Positions 16,760 through 25,646 of a DNA stretch of 64,000 nt are shown here, in pieces; position 1 is the first letter of the stretch; every line of letters starts with the position of its first letter. Origin of the DNA: Euzebya tangerina. GTDB lineage: Bacteria > Actinomycetota > Nitriliruptoria > Euzebyales > Euzebyaceae. The stretch is from contig NZ_PPDK01000001.1 in the NCBI RefSeq assembly GCF_003074135.1, forward strand, positions 1,488,001 through 1,552,000, in the 5' to 3' direction. The notes beneath the pieces were generated by a model. It made no database searches, had not been told where the DNA came from, and saw only the letters and a program-made list of their open reading frames with translations. The translations under genes were made by a program, and so were the position numbers.

Positions 16760-18568
16760 ATGAGACTGTCAACGGGGAAGCTCGCCGCCGGATTGGTCCT
16801 GGCCGTGATCTGGACGGCACTGCCACTCTCGGCGTCGGCGCAGCCAGCCCAGACCCAGCGAAAGCACGCCGGATGGATCAACGACTCCCACATGGCCTAT
16901 CCGGGGCCGCACGACTGGGATGGGCTGTCCGGGTCGGTCCGTCCGGACGGCTACGGGGACGATCCCGAGGTGATCGCGGACCTCCTGCAACAAGCCGTGG
17001 AGGGCACCAGTGAGCCGGTCGACCCCGCCGACCTGGCGCCACCCTGGGACCCGGCGCCCGAGCCGAGCGACGAACCCCCCGGCCCACTGACCGGTTCAGT
17101 TGGCCCCGATGGGTTCGGGGACGACCCAGAGGCCATCGCCGAGGCGTTGCAGCAGGCTGTCGACGGCTCCGATCCGCCAACCGAGCCTGACGTTCCTCCG
17201 GTCCCCCCGACCCCAACCGACAGTGCCTTCGACCAGCGCGGCGAAGTGCAAGAGGTCGTTCGGCTGGCAGGTCTCAACCGAGTCACAACCGCACTGGCTA
17301 TCGCCCAGTCCCTCACACGCGAGAGTGCACCACCTGAGGCCGTCATCATCGCGTCGGCAGACAACGCTCGCTACGCAGACGCGCTGTCCGCAGCCACCGT
17401 TTCTGCGGAGTACGGGGCCCCCGTCCTGCTGACGTACAGCGAGACGCTCCACCCGGACGTGGAGCAAACGTTGGCCGACTGGGCTGGCGACGACCCGACA
17501 CGTCTGACCGTCCTGCTCGTCGGCGGAACGGTGGCGCTCAGCACCCAAGTTGAAGATGCGGTGCAGGCCGGTGGGTACATCGTCAGTCGCGCAGCCGGTC
17601 CCAACCGGTTCGCAACCGCGGTGCAACTCGCCCAGATCGCCGACATCGACTCGCCAACGCACGTCATGGTCGCCAACGGTGGTAGAGACGAGATGGGGGC
17701 TCCTGCCTTCCAAGACGCACTCGTCGCCGGGGCAGCCGCGGGAGAGTACGGGGTGCTGCTCCTGAGCGACGGTACGCGCATGCCGGCAGAGACCGCCGCC
17801 TACATCAACGAGGAGTCCGTCGGGAAGAACTACTACGCGATTGGAGCGGCGGCTCAAGCGGCCTACCCCAATGGCATCCCCGTCGGCGGCAATCCCGTCG
17901 ACGGCAACGATGAGGTGTACGCGACCTCCGTGGCAGTAGCCCAACGGTTCACACCCGGGTTCACGCGCTTCGGTCTGGCCAGTGGCGAACGCTTTCCAGA
18001 TGGACTCGCCGGCGGAGGGCACGCCGGTCGACTTGACGTACCGCTGCTGCTGTCCACGGGGACCGGCTTGCCCGACGTCGTACTGGAGCACGTGGCGGCG
18101 CAGCCACGAGAGACGGCGTACGTCTATGGCGGAGTGGACGCCATCGATGAGTCGCTCAGCCTGCAGATCGGGGTCAGCGACTACCAGACCAACTGTGGAT
18201 GGACCGGTGGGATCCTCTTCGGCGTCGAGTGTCGCGTCACATTGTCCCGAATCGCCACTCAACAGTTCTGCGACGAGTGGTGCGGTCGGGCAGACGAACT
18301 GGCGATCGGTGGAGCGACCGCTGCAGGCATTTGCGCAATCGTGGGCTCCACCACCGCAGGCGTCGGATGTGTTGTCGCTCTCGGGACTGGAGGGACATTC
18401 TTCTTGGACCTACAGTCGGCTGCCGACCAGGGCGCATGCTTCGCATACGGGTTCTTGTACTCGGCACTCGTAGGAACTGCGGCGACGGTGATCGACCCTA
18501 CGGAGGTCAGGGACGGTGCCGTATGCGACGACGCCAGTCGACTGGATACTACTAGGAGAGAGAATTGA
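16760..18568 (+). CDS. Secreted CWB2-repeat protein with Cys/Gly-rich hydrophobic C-terminus
   Basis: 602 aa. Signal peptide at 1-31 ending near ASA/QP. Residues 50-150 hold two copies of an approximately 26-aa unit (SGSVRPDGYGDDPEVIADLL and TGSVGPDGFGDDPEAIAEAL) separated by a proline-rich spacer. Three CWB2 repeats follow (VVRLAGLNRVTTALAIAQ, AAGPNRFATAVQLAQ, then a divergent third). The last 130 aa contain nine cysteines and Gly/Ala-rich hydrophobic stretches (GGATAAGICAIVGSTTAGVG, ACFAYGFLYSALVGTAATVI) of unknown function. The stop overlaps the TTG of the next gene. Confidence 0.88.
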   Translation: MRLSTGKLAAGLVLAVIWTALPLSASAQPAQTQRKHAGWINDSHMAYPGPHDWDGLSGSVRPDGYGDDPEVIADLLQQAVEGTSEPVDPADLAPPWDPAPEPSDEPPGPLTGSVGPDGFGDDPEAIAEALQQAVDGSDPPTEPDVPPVPPTPTDSAFDQRGEVQEVVRLAGLNRVTTALAIAQSLTRESAPPEAVIIASADNARYADALSAATVSAEYGAPVLLTYSETLHPDVEQTLADWAGDDPTRLTVLLVGGTVALSTQVEDAVQAGGYIVSRAAGPNRFATAVQLAQIADIDSPTHVMVANGGRDEMGAPAFQDALVAGAAAGEYGVLLLSDGTRMPAETAAYINEESVGKNYYAIGAAAQAAYPNGIPVGGNPVDGNDEVYATSVAVAQRFTPGFTRFGLASGERFPDGLAGGGHAGRLDVPLLLSTGTGLPDVVLEHVAAQPRETAYVYGGVDAIDESLSLQIGVSDYQTNCGWTGGILFGVECRVTLSRIATQQFCDEWCGRADELAIGGATAAGICAIVGSTTAGVGCVVALGTGGTFFLDLQSAADQGACFAYGFLYSALVGTAATVIDPTEVRDGAVCDDASRLDTTRREN

Positions 18569-18819
18569 GCGGCCTGAGGAATCGCAGCCGGCCATCTTGG
18601 TACGCAAGAATCAGTCTCGCGCTTACCGTGATTCCGGTTTGGACAGGCCTGATTGTCCTCTCCGGTGCCTCCGACGCCCTCGCAGACATTGACTTGCTCC
18701 TCATGATGGCGGTGCTTCTTGTCCCGCAAGTGGCCATCATGTTTGCACTACTTCCCATAATCGAGCGCTTCTGGGAGCGGCGGCTGAGAAGCGCTGCTCG
18801 AGACCCCGAACCGCAGTGA
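18565..18819 (+). CDS. Small two-helix membrane protein
   Basis: 84 aa. TTG start at 18565 overlaps the upstream stop by 4 bp (TTGA) and follows GGAGAG at 5-bp spacing. Two transmembrane helices: ISLALTVIPVWTGLIVLSGA and LLLMMAVLLVPQVAIMFALL; the tail is basic (ERFWERRLRSAAR). Strict coupling to the CWB2 gene suggests the two products act together, for example as an accessory or protective partner for the hydrophobic C-terminus. That function is inference only. Confidence 0.75.
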   Translation: MSGLRNRSRPSWYARISLALTVIPVWTGLIVLSGASDALADIDLLLMMAVLLVPQVAIMFALLPIIERFWERRLRSAARDPEPQ

Positions 18820-19127
18820 ACGTGGATCACGTACCGCTTGATGCCAGCCGGGGCTTGCACGTCCACGAACTCACGCAGGCGGCCACCGTTCTCGCCAGGC
18901 CCCACTGCCCATAAGCCTGACTTGACCAGCAGCGCTCGTTAGGAGGTCTGCTCGTACGGCTGCCTGAATTTGTTGGCGGGAGTGCGCGCCGGCCCGACTT
19001 CGCAGCACCACCGACAGCGTGGGGTTGAACGTGTCACGCAGTGGCCGCAGCGAGCCGGCGACCTGGACCGGTCGGCCAGCCCTCCTCTCGGCGCCTGGCG
19101 CAGGCCGATGGTGCCGCCCGGCTGCGG
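18820..19127. other. 308-bp stretch holding a gene remnant
   Basis: Apart from the homocysteine-methyltransferase fragment described at 18981-19095, no coding signal is seen here. Confidence 0.45.
18981..19095 (-). pseudogene. Broken copy of homocysteine S-methyltransferase gene
   Basis: On the minus strand VQVAGSLRPLRDTFNPT matches VRIAGSLGPLRGTFNPD of the intact enzyme at 11144-12043. Just beside it, 18981-19011 matches the DNA for the intact gene's C-terminal GGCCEVGPAH region. Two distant parts of the gene are thus joined by an internal deletion. No start or stop in frame. Confidence 0.75.
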
Positions 19128-19631
19128 TCACCCGCTGCTGGCGATCTCCTCTTGGAGCGCGCGGAGGTAGGGGAGGGCACGGTGATCCTTGTCGCGTCCT
19201 GCCGCCTCCTTGGACGTGATGACGTCGGCGAGGGACGCCACCATGACCTGCGTGCCGCCTCCGAGATCAAGCTCGACCGCGTCGTCGATCAGCGTGGCGT
19301 AGCCATCGGGGAATCCGGAGGGGGTGATCGTCAGGTCGAGGTCGCCGGCGTCGGTCGTCAGGTTGAGCATGTGGGGCTGGGAGACCAAGAACCCGGTGTT
19401 GATCGGGAACGCGACGCCGTCCGGGTCGCCAGTCCGAATTCGGGCCCCGAGTTCCCGCAGGGCGGCAGCCAGTCGGTCCATGTTGGCCTCGTCGCGGGCG
19501 GGCGCGATGTCGACGTCTTCGGTCGGCAGCGCTGAGCCGTGGGCGACCGCAGCCATGCCTCCGACCAGAACGAACCGCACCCCGTGGTCCTGGAGCGTCC
19601 GGATCAGTCGCTCTGTGTCCAACTCCCTCAC
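19128..19631 (-). CDS. Nucleotidyltransferase (AbiEii/MNT-like), toxin or antitoxin component
   Basis: 167 aa. Polymerase-beta-fold nucleotidyltransferase: FVLVGGMAAVAHGSALPTED with the D-x-D pair (TEDVDIAPA) and a later acidic strand DLDLTITPSGF. The C-terminus has VMVASLADVITSKEAAGRDKD, typical of AbiEii-like proteins. Its ATG overlaps the stop of the RHH gene by 4 bp, the usual toxin-antitoxin arrangement. The catalytic set appears intact. Confidence 0.82.
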   Translation of the reverse strand: MRELDTERLIRTLQDHGVRFVLVGGMAAVAHGSALPTEDVDIAPARDEANMDRLAAALRELGARIRTGDPDGVAFPINTGFLVSQPHMLNLTTDAGDLDLTITPSGFPDGYATLIDDAVELDLGGGTQVMVASLADVITSKEAAGRDKDHRALPYLRALQEEIASSG

Positions 19632-19906
19632 GAGGCCGTCGCCTCGCCCAGGGGTCGGACCTTCCTGACGGTGCGGTCATTCCAGGCGATCCGCTCGGCA
19701 GGCGTGAGACGCAGCATGCGACGGATTTGAGAGCGGTCCACGTCCTCCGCGGGCAACGCCGCAGCGATCAGTGCCCGCAGGTACGCCGCACGTGTCATGC
19801 CCGCGCTGGCGGCAAGCCGGTCGACATCGCGCAGCAGCTCCGGTGGGAGGCGGACGGTCACCCGTTGACCGACTCGCGGACGGCCTCGGCCTGGAGTGGT
19901 GGTCAC
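19628..19906 (-). CDS. Ribbon-helix-helix antitoxin-like protein
   Basis: 92 aa from GTG 19906. An N-terminal basic arm, then the RHH pattern QRVTVRLPPELLRDVDRLAA and SAGMTRAAYLRALI. The C-terminal third is an extension (LTPAERIAWNDRTVRKVRPL) that could contact the partner. First gene of the pair with the nucleotidyltransferase; DNA binding to its own promoter is expected for this family. Confidence 0.82.
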   Translation of the reverse strand: MTTTPGRGRPRVGQRVTVRLPPELLRDVDRLAASAGMTRAAYLRALIAAALPAEDVDRSQIRRMLRLTPAERIAWNDRTVRKVRPLGEATAS

Positions 19907-19918
19907 GACACGATTATA
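19907..19918 (-). promoter_or_regulatory. Consensus -10 of leaderless RHH/nucleotidyltransferase operon
   Basis: TATAAT on the minus strand at 19918-19913 lies exactly 6 nt ahead of GTG 19906, so transcription should begin at or near the start codon. The -35 region is weak. Confidence 0.6.
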
Positions 19919-19989
19919 CGGCGTCGCCTATTGGGGCCCGGTCTCTTCCGCCTACGATCCAGCTCGCCAAGGCAACAAGAGAGGTAGCA

Positions 19990-20526
19990 GTGACGTCAAT
20001 CCAAGTCCTTGCTCCAGGATGGCATGTACCGGACGGCGAGCCCGAGGTACAGGTCGGCGAGGTCTGGACGGCACGGATCGAGGTCAAGCCCGCAAGGCCC
20101 GCCAGCAGCGAGGCGTGGCAGCCGGACGTCGTGGACGCCTATGACGGCAGTGACCCGATGCTCAGGCCGATTGCTGGTGTGGCTGCCGGCTACGAATTCA
20201 CGGCGACAGCGACGGTGACCGGACGACGATGGACGGTCCTTGCCATTGACAGCCTGCGCATGGCGGTTCCGAGCTTGCACGACGATGCCGTTTCGGGTCG
20301 CGGCGTCTTCGTGCACGACACGCACTTCATCGACGAACCCGAGATCATCAGCGCACTCGAGATCCCCCTCCTCGCTGAGCGAATCAGGTGGGCCGCCCCG
20401 AGATCGCCGCTCCTCGCAGTGGACGAGACAGTCGAGCTGCGCGAGCTGGACTCCACGTACGACCAGGTGGTCGAGGGCCGGTCGACCGACGGGACGTTCA
20501 TGATCACCGGCCATCTGGTGGGGTAG
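19990..20526 (+). CDS. Hypothetical protein
   Basis: 178 aa from GTG 19990, preceded by AGAGGTAG. No family recognised. It looks like a soluble beta-rich protein (VQVGEVWTARIEVKP, YEFTATATVTGRRWTVLAID) with a C-terminal RSTDGTFMITGHLVG. It is divergent from the RHH/nucleotidyltransferase pair across an 83-bp gap. Confidence 0.65.
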   Translation: MTSIQVLAPGWHVPDGEPEVQVGEVWTARIEVKPARPASSEAWQPDVVDAYDGSDPMLRPIAGVAAGYEFTATATVTGRRWTVLAIDSLRMAVPSLHDDAVSGRGVFVHDTHFIDEPEIISALEIPLLAERIRWAAPRSPLLAVDETVELRELDSTYDQVVEGRSTDGTFMITGHLVG

Positions 20527-20620
20527 GTCGCGCCCCCGCCTCAACGAATGAAGCTCGGACAACCATGACCTCTGTGGATAACTGAGACTGGTTGACGTGT
20601 GTTAACGGCATACTGCCGAC

Positions 20621-21055
20621 ATGAACACACCACCTCTGCTCCCGCCAGCCGACACCCCGCCCCTCCGCACCGCCGTCGACGTCCACCGCCAGTGGGCCGC
20701 CCTCATGGGTGAGCTCGGATTCGCCGACCGCTGCTTGTGGCTGATGCTCCTGGATCGGGACGGCCGTCCACAGCCCGTCCTCCCGCGATTCGAGGAGCTG
20801 CCAGCCCTCCCCGACGGCATGATTCCCCGGAACCTCGCCATCGTCTGTCGCAATCTGATGGAGACCGAGGAGATGCCCGTCGCCCGGGTGGCCTTCCTGC
20901 TGTCCCGCCCCGGCCGTGGCGAGATCACGACGTCGGACCAGGCGTGGGCCGAGGCCCTGGAGGCGGCTGCCGCCTCCGCCGGCGTGCCGATGTGGCCCGT
21001 CCACATCGCCGGGGACGACCGCATCGTCGTCTACGACCTGCCCGCGGCTGCGTGA
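20621..21055 (+). CDS. Hypothetical protein
   Basis: 144 aa, ATG 20621. No named family recognised; the pattern WAALMGELGFADRCLWLMLL-DRDG with several prolines, then ARVAFLLSRPGRGEITTSDQ, looks like a widespread actinobacterial cytoplasmic protein. A Uma2 gene follows 6 bp later, so the two may be co-transcribed. Confidence 0.7.
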   Translation: MNTPPLLPPADTPPLRTAVDVHRQWAALMGELGFADRCLWLMLLDRDGRPQPVLPRFEELPALPDGMIPRNLAIVCRNLMETEEMPVARVAFLLSRPGRGEITTSDQAWAEALEAAAASAGVPMWPVHIAGDDRIVVYDLPAAA

Positions 21056-21061
21056 ACGCCG

Positions 21062-21643
21062 ATGGCTCTAGACTTGGCCGCGATGGGCGAGCTGCTGATC
21101 CGACCGGACGATCTGGACGTTCGCGGGCTGCGGAGTGAGGAGTACATGGCGCTGTTCGAGATGGGAGCCTTCGAGGGTGAGCGGGTCGAGCTCATCGGCG
21201 GGCAGGTCATTCGCGTGAGCCCGATGTCGGACCCCCGCGCCTGGACGATCATGCGCCTCAACGCGCAGCTCGCGTCGCTCATGTCGTCTGGCTACGACGT
21301 GCGGGTGCAACTGCCGGTCGATGTCAGCGAGTACTCGATGCCAGAGCCCGACGTGAGCATCCACCCTCGCCTGGACCGGCCAGATCAGCGGCCGACCACC
21401 GCCCTGGTGGCCATCGAGGTGTCGGTGACCTCGCTGCGGCTCGACCTGACCCACAAGGCGAGCATCTACGCGTCCGCCGGTATCCCGCTCTACCTCGTGT
21501 TCGACCTGAACGGCGACCGCCTGGTCGTCCACCGAGCTCCCGAGGGCGGCACGTACACCGACGTCGCGGAGCACGTGCCCACCGGTGGGTTCGACGTCCT
21601 CGGCATCGACCTCGACCTGCCCGAGCTGTTCGGCCGCGGCTAG
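21062..21643 (+). CDS. Uma2 family (DUF820) restriction-endonuclease-fold protein
   Basis: 193 aa. Conserved Uma2 order: FEGERVELIGGQVIRVSPMS, then PEPDVSI (catalytic-type Asp), AIEVSVTS (Glu of the PD-(D/E)xK core), the K in HKASIYASAG and IPLYLVFDLNGDRLVV. Its cellular role is not established for the family. ATG 21062 or the later M at 21083 could be used. It overlaps the convergent helicase gene by 4 bp. Confidence 0.9.
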   Translation: MALDLAAMGELLIRPDDLDVRGLRSEEYMALFEMGAFEGERVELIGGQVIRVSPMSDPRAWTIMRLNAQLASLMSSGYDVRVQLPVDVSEYSMPEPDVSIHPRLDRPDQRPTTALVAIEVSVTSLRLDLTHKASIYASAGIPLYLVFDLNGDRLVVHRAPEGGTYTDVAEHVPTGGFDVLGIDLDLPELFGRG

Positions 21644-24600
21644 CCGAACAGGGCTTCGACGTCCTCCGCGGTCAGCTTCCCGTCGAAGGCGGGGCCGCCG
21701 GCCATCACCCCCTCGACCAGCTCGGCCTTGCGTTCGGCCAGCCGGCGGACCTTCTGCTCGATGGTGTCCTCGGCGATCAGGCGGTAGACCATCACCGGTC
21801 GGGTCTGGCCGATGCGGTGGGTGCGGTCGATGGCCTGCGCCTCCGTCGCCGGGTTCCACCAGGGATCCAGCAGGAACACGTAGTCGGCCTCGGTCAGGTT
21901 CAAGCCCACCCCGCCGGCCTTCAGGCTGATGATGAAGACCGGCTCCGCCGAGGTCTTCCACGCCTCGACCACCCGGTCCCGCCGACGGGTCGAGCCGTCC
22001 AGATAAGCATGCGCAAGCCCGGCCTGCTCCAGCCGCTCCCGGACCAACGCGAGGAAGCTTGTGAACTGGCTGAAGACCAGCGCCCGGTGGCCGGCCTCGG
22101 CGATCTCGGTCAGGTGCTCGACCAGCACGTCCAGCTTGGCCGAGGCCACTCCAGCCTTCGCCTCCTCCACCAACCCCGCGTGCAAGCTGGCCAGCCGCAG
22201 CAGCGTGATCGAGCGGAGCACGGTGAAGCGGTGCTCGTCCAGGTCACCCATCAGCCCCAGCACCTTCCGGCGCTCCCGCTGCAGCCACGTGTCGTAGACC
22301 TTCCGGTGCGCTGGCGTGAGGGTCACGTCCAGGATCTGCTCCTGCTTGGGCGGCAGGTCCGGTGCGACCTCCTCCTTCGTGCGGCGCAGCAGCAGCGGTC
22401 GGATCCGCCTACGCAGCAGGGCCAGACGCTCGATGTCGCCGCTGCGCTGGATCGGCGTGGCCCACTGCTCCTTGAAGCGTGAGGGGTTGGGATACAGCCC
22501 TGGTGCTGCGACCGAGAGGAGGGACCACAGCTCCATCAGGTTGTTCTCCATCGGCGTGCCCGTGATGGCGATGCATGTCGGGGCGCCCAGCCGCCTGACG
22601 CACCCGTACACCTTGGAGCGGTGGTTCTTCACGGCCTGGGCCTCGTCCAGCACCAATCCGGCCCAGCGGACCCGCCGGTACTCCTCGGCGTCCAGCCGGA
22701 AGCGGGTGTAGCTGGTGATGACGACGTCGGCTTCGGCCGCCAACTCCTCGGCGGTGGTGCCCATCTTGGCGAAGGTCGCATCGGCCACCCGAACGTCCAG
22801 GTCGGGCGTGAAGCGGGCGGCCTCGCTCACCCAGCCGTGCACCACCGACGCAGGTGCAACCACCAGGAACGGCCCATCTGCGGCCCCGGCCCCACCACCC
22901 GGCCCTTCCGCGGCCGACAGCTCGCTCGACATCCCGCTCGACATCTCGCCGCGCCGCTGGTGGAGGATCATCGCCAGCGTCTGGACGGTCTTGCCCAGGC
23001 CCATGTCGTCAGCCAGGATCCCGCCCAGCTGGTGCTCGGCGAGGAACGCCAGCCAGCTGAAGCCCTCCTGCTGGTAGGGCCGCAGGGTGGCCTGCAGGCC
23101 GGGTGGCGGGTCGAGCTGCCGGACGGACGGGTCGGCCAGCAGCCCCTCGACCTGCCGCTTCCACGCCGCGGCCTGCCCGGTCACGATGCCGAGCGCTGCC
23201 AGCTGCTCCCACAGGTCGGCCTGGTATCGGCTGATCGACAGACCCTTGGCGGTGGGCTCGGTGAGCCCTTCGGCCTCCTCGATGAGGACGCGCAGCTGGT
23301 CGAACACCGGCCGGTCCAACGACATCCACGCTCCATCGCGGAGCATCAGTCGGGTCCGGCCCTCCGTCAGTGCGGTGAACACCGCCCCCAGCGGCACCGT
23401 GCGACCGTCCACCTTCAGCTCGACGTCCAGGCCGAACCAGTCGCGGTTGTCCTCGAACGCTCGTGTGGCCACCTCCACCTGCACGACGTCGGTGACGTCG
23501 CGGTAGTCGGGCAGCGTTCCCTCCACCTCGACGATGACGTCAGGGTGCTCCTCCAGCTCTGGCAGGAGCCGGGTCGCCAGGTCGATGGCCGCCTCGCCGG
23601 TCACGATCGCCGAGGGGCGCAGCGCACCGGCTGCATCCAGCAGACCGAGCGGGGCGTCGAAGTCGGCCTGGCCGAGGGAGCCGGTCCCCGTCACCGAGGC
23701 CAGCGCGCCGATCGCCTTGGCCTCGGCCGCCGGGTCCCGCCACGGGGTCACGTCGAGGTCGGCGTCGATCAGGTCCTCGCGCGACTCGTCGTCGATGCGG
23801 TAGCGGACACCCCAGTGGATCTGCAGCCGGTCCGCGTGCTCCGGGACCACTCGCGCCACCAGCTCAGGACCGGTGATCGTCGGTGGTATGAACGAGCCGT
23901 CGCTGGAGGTGACGTGGGTCTGTCGACGCAGCCGTGTCCAGCCCTCGGCGACGAATGTGGCCTCCTCAGCGGCGGGGATCGGGATGGCCTCGTCGGCTTG
24001 CAGCGCGTCCACCAGTCCGGCGGGCGGTGTGGCGTTCAGGGGCGCCAACCACAACCCGGGTGCGTCCTCATTGCTGGCCTGCCCGGCGTCGTGCGGCGAG
24101 TCGGTCAGAGGCTGCATCGGGGCTGATGGCTCCTCGGGCTTCGCCCCGCCCTCCACAGGGTCCCCCGGGGCATTTCGTGCCAGCACGACGCCGTGCGCCG
24201 GCTTGCCGACGAACAGGATCGGGTCGACGGTCCGATCGTCGAGCCACAGGCCCGGAGTCGCCACCAACCCACCGCTCGGGCCGTCGGGACGGGTGAGATC
24301 CAGCCTGACCTCGGCTGCGACGGGCGAGAGGTCCACGGCTGCGGCACCGGACCGGCCCGTGCGCAACGGCATGCCGGCGTCCACGGCCGCTTGCAGCAGG
24401 GTCCACAGCTGCGGGTGGGCGAACTCTGTCAGGTCCAGGTCTCTGACGGAGGTGGTGTAGCTGCCGTACGTCGCCAGGGCCGTCGACATGGCGTACAGCG
24501 CCTTGGCAACCCGCACCTGCTCCGTGTCGAAGACCGTCGGACCCGAGCGTCCGTACCCGCCGCTCCACTCCGAGAGGGTGCGCCAGTCCAGTGTTCCCGC

Positions 24601-25197
24601 CGTCCATCCGGTCCGTCCCGGCTGGATCAACCGGACGCTGAGGGAGGCCGGCAGGGACGTGGTGCGGGTGGTGGGACGTCGGAGGGTGAACTGCAGCCCG
24701 AGGGGCGCCGTGTCACGGTCGCGGTGCCACGCACTGGAGGTCGTCGGGGACAGCAAGGTCCTCCAGGGGGCCTGCTCGGCGCCAGTCCCTACCCCTCCGG
24801 CCACGGGATGAGCGGAGTGGTCCGACGACTCGTGGTGATCGCCGTCCACGGCGAGCCCGCCGAGTGCCGCCTCCCCGTTGCGAGGCGCGAGCTCTACCAA
24901 GCCGCGGTCCGCGGCGAGCACCAGCGCCGCGACGTGCTTGCAGTCACCGACCATAGGGCAGGAGCAGTCCCCGCCGAGGAGCACCCACGACCCGCGGCGC
25001 CGGGCCCACTCGGCGGTGGTGGTGTAGATCCGGGATCCGCTGCCGTGAACCTGCCCGACCAGCGTCGTGGCGTCCGGGTCCCAGGAGGCCGAGCGGACCA
25101 TCCCGTCCCGGGCGTACCGCCGGCCCCGGTCCGTGAAGGTCGGGCCCAGGACGTCGCTCACGCCACCGATGGAGGTTGGAGGTGGGCGGTCTGGCAT
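21640..25197 (-). CDS. SWIM zinc-finger SNF2/SWI2 helicase
   Basis: 1185 aa. N-terminal SWIM finger at about 80-92 (CSCPMVGDCKH), a long middle region with the bacterial SNF2-associated domain, then the ATPase core: motif I DDMGLGKTVQTLAMIL (about 740), motif II LVLDEAQAVKN, motif III ITGTPMENNL, and the C-terminal lobe LVFSQFTSFLALVRERL through TEAQAIDRTHRIGQTRPVMVYRL. Full-length for its class. Likely a DNA translocase in repair or transcription; it could also serve defence, but no dedicated partner is present. Confidence 0.95.
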   Translation of the reverse strand: MPDRPPPTSIGGVSDVLGPTFTDRGRRYARDGMVRSASWDPDATTLVGQVHGSGSRIYTTTAEWARRRGSWVLLGGDCSCPMVGDCKHVAALVLAADRGLVELAPRNGEAALGGLAVDGDHHESSDHSAHPVAGGVGTGAEQAPWRTLLSPTTSSAWHRDRDTAPLGLQFTLRRPTTRTTSLPASLSVRLIQPGRTGWTAGTLDWRTLSEWSGGYGRSGPTVFDTEQVRVAKALYAMSTALATYGSYTTSVRDLDLTEFAHPQLWTLLQAAVDAGMPLRTGRSGAAAVDLSPVAAEVRLDLTRPDGPSGGLVATPGLWLDDRTVDPILFVGKPAHGVVLARNAPGDPVEGGAKPEEPSAPMQPLTDSPHDAGQASNEDAPGLWLAPLNATPPAGLVDALQADEAIPIPAAEEATFVAEGWTRLRRQTHVTSSDGSFIPPTITGPELVARVVPEHADRLQIHWGVRYRIDDESREDLIDADLDVTPWRDPAAEAKAIGALASVTGTGSLGQADFDAPLGLLDAAGALRPSAIVTGEAAIDLATRLLPELEEHPDVIVEVEGTLPDYRDVTDVVQVEVATRAFEDNRDWFGLDVELKVDGRTVPLGAVFTALTEGRTRLMLRDGAWMSLDRPVFDQLRVLIEEAEGLTEPTAKGLSISRYQADLWEQLAALGIVTGQAAAWKRQVEGLLADPSVRQLDPPPGLQATLRPYQQEGFSWLAFLAEHQLGGILADDMGLGKTVQTLAMILHQRRGEMSSGMSSELSAAEGPGGGAGAADGPFLVVAPASVVHGWVSEAARFTPDLDVRVADATFAKMGTTAEELAAEADVVITSYTRFRLDAEEYRRVRWAGLVLDEAQAVKNHRSKVYGCVRRLGAPTCIAITGTPMENNLMELWSLLSVAAPGLYPNPSRFKEQWATPIQRSGDIERLALLRRRIRPLLLRRTKEEVAPDLPPKQEQILDVTLTPAHRKVYDTWLQRERRKVLGLMGDLDEHRFTVLRSITLLRLASLHAGLVEEAKAGVASAKLDVLVEHLTEIAEAGHRALVFSQFTSFLALVRERLEQAGLAHAYLDGSTRRRDRVVEAWKTSAEPVFIISLKAGGVGLNLTEADYVFLLDPWWNPATEAQAIDRTHRIGQTRPVMVYRLIAEDTIEQKVRRLAERKAELVEGVMAGGPAFDGKLTAEDVEALFG

Positions 25198-25211
25198 GAC
25201 CGCACAGTAGG

Positions 25212-25646
25212 TCAGGACCCGGTGTCGGCGAACGGATTTCGGATCTCGATGCCGTCGAAGGCGAACCCGTCCTGCAGGTCTTCACTGTAGAGGACGTCGC
25301 ATGCGCCGCGAGATGCGGCAGCCAGGATCATCGCGTCCCACAGGGACAACTGGTGGTCGCGTGACACGCGTACCGCCCTGGCGATCAGATCGGCGTCCGT
25401 GGCGACTGACGCGGCGGGCCGCAACTCCTCGATCTGAGCCGCAGCATCCTCGGGCGATAGCGGACTACCCAGCTTCCGGGTCACCGTGACGTAGAACTCC
25501 GCCAGGACCTGGGCGCTGATCACCATTTGCCCGCCGATGTCGACGAGCAGCGATACCGCGCGGTCCCGTTTCGCAGGCTCGTCCTGATCGTGGGCGTAGA
25601 CCAGGACGTTGGTGTCAACGAAGGGCCGCACGGTCGTGCAGCTCAT
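25212..25646 (-). CDS. vapC: PIN-domain ribonuclease toxin (VapC)
   Basis: 144 aa. First acidic residue in FVDTNVLVYAHDQDEP, mid Glu in VLAEFYVTVTR, and the C-terminal pair in SLWDAMILAAASRGACDVLYSEDLQDG, the full PIN quartet. VapC toxins cleave RNA. ATG 25646 overlaps vapB by 32 bp; GTG 25631 is an alternative that begins right before the PIN core. Confidence 0.9.
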   Translation of the reverse strand: MSCTTVRPFVDTNVLVYAHDQDEPAKRDRAVSLLVDIGGQMVISAQVLAEFYVTVTRKLGSPLSPEDAAAQIEELRPAASVATDADLIARAVRVSRDHQLSLWDAMILAAASRGACDVLYSEDLQDGFAFDGIEIRNPFADTGS

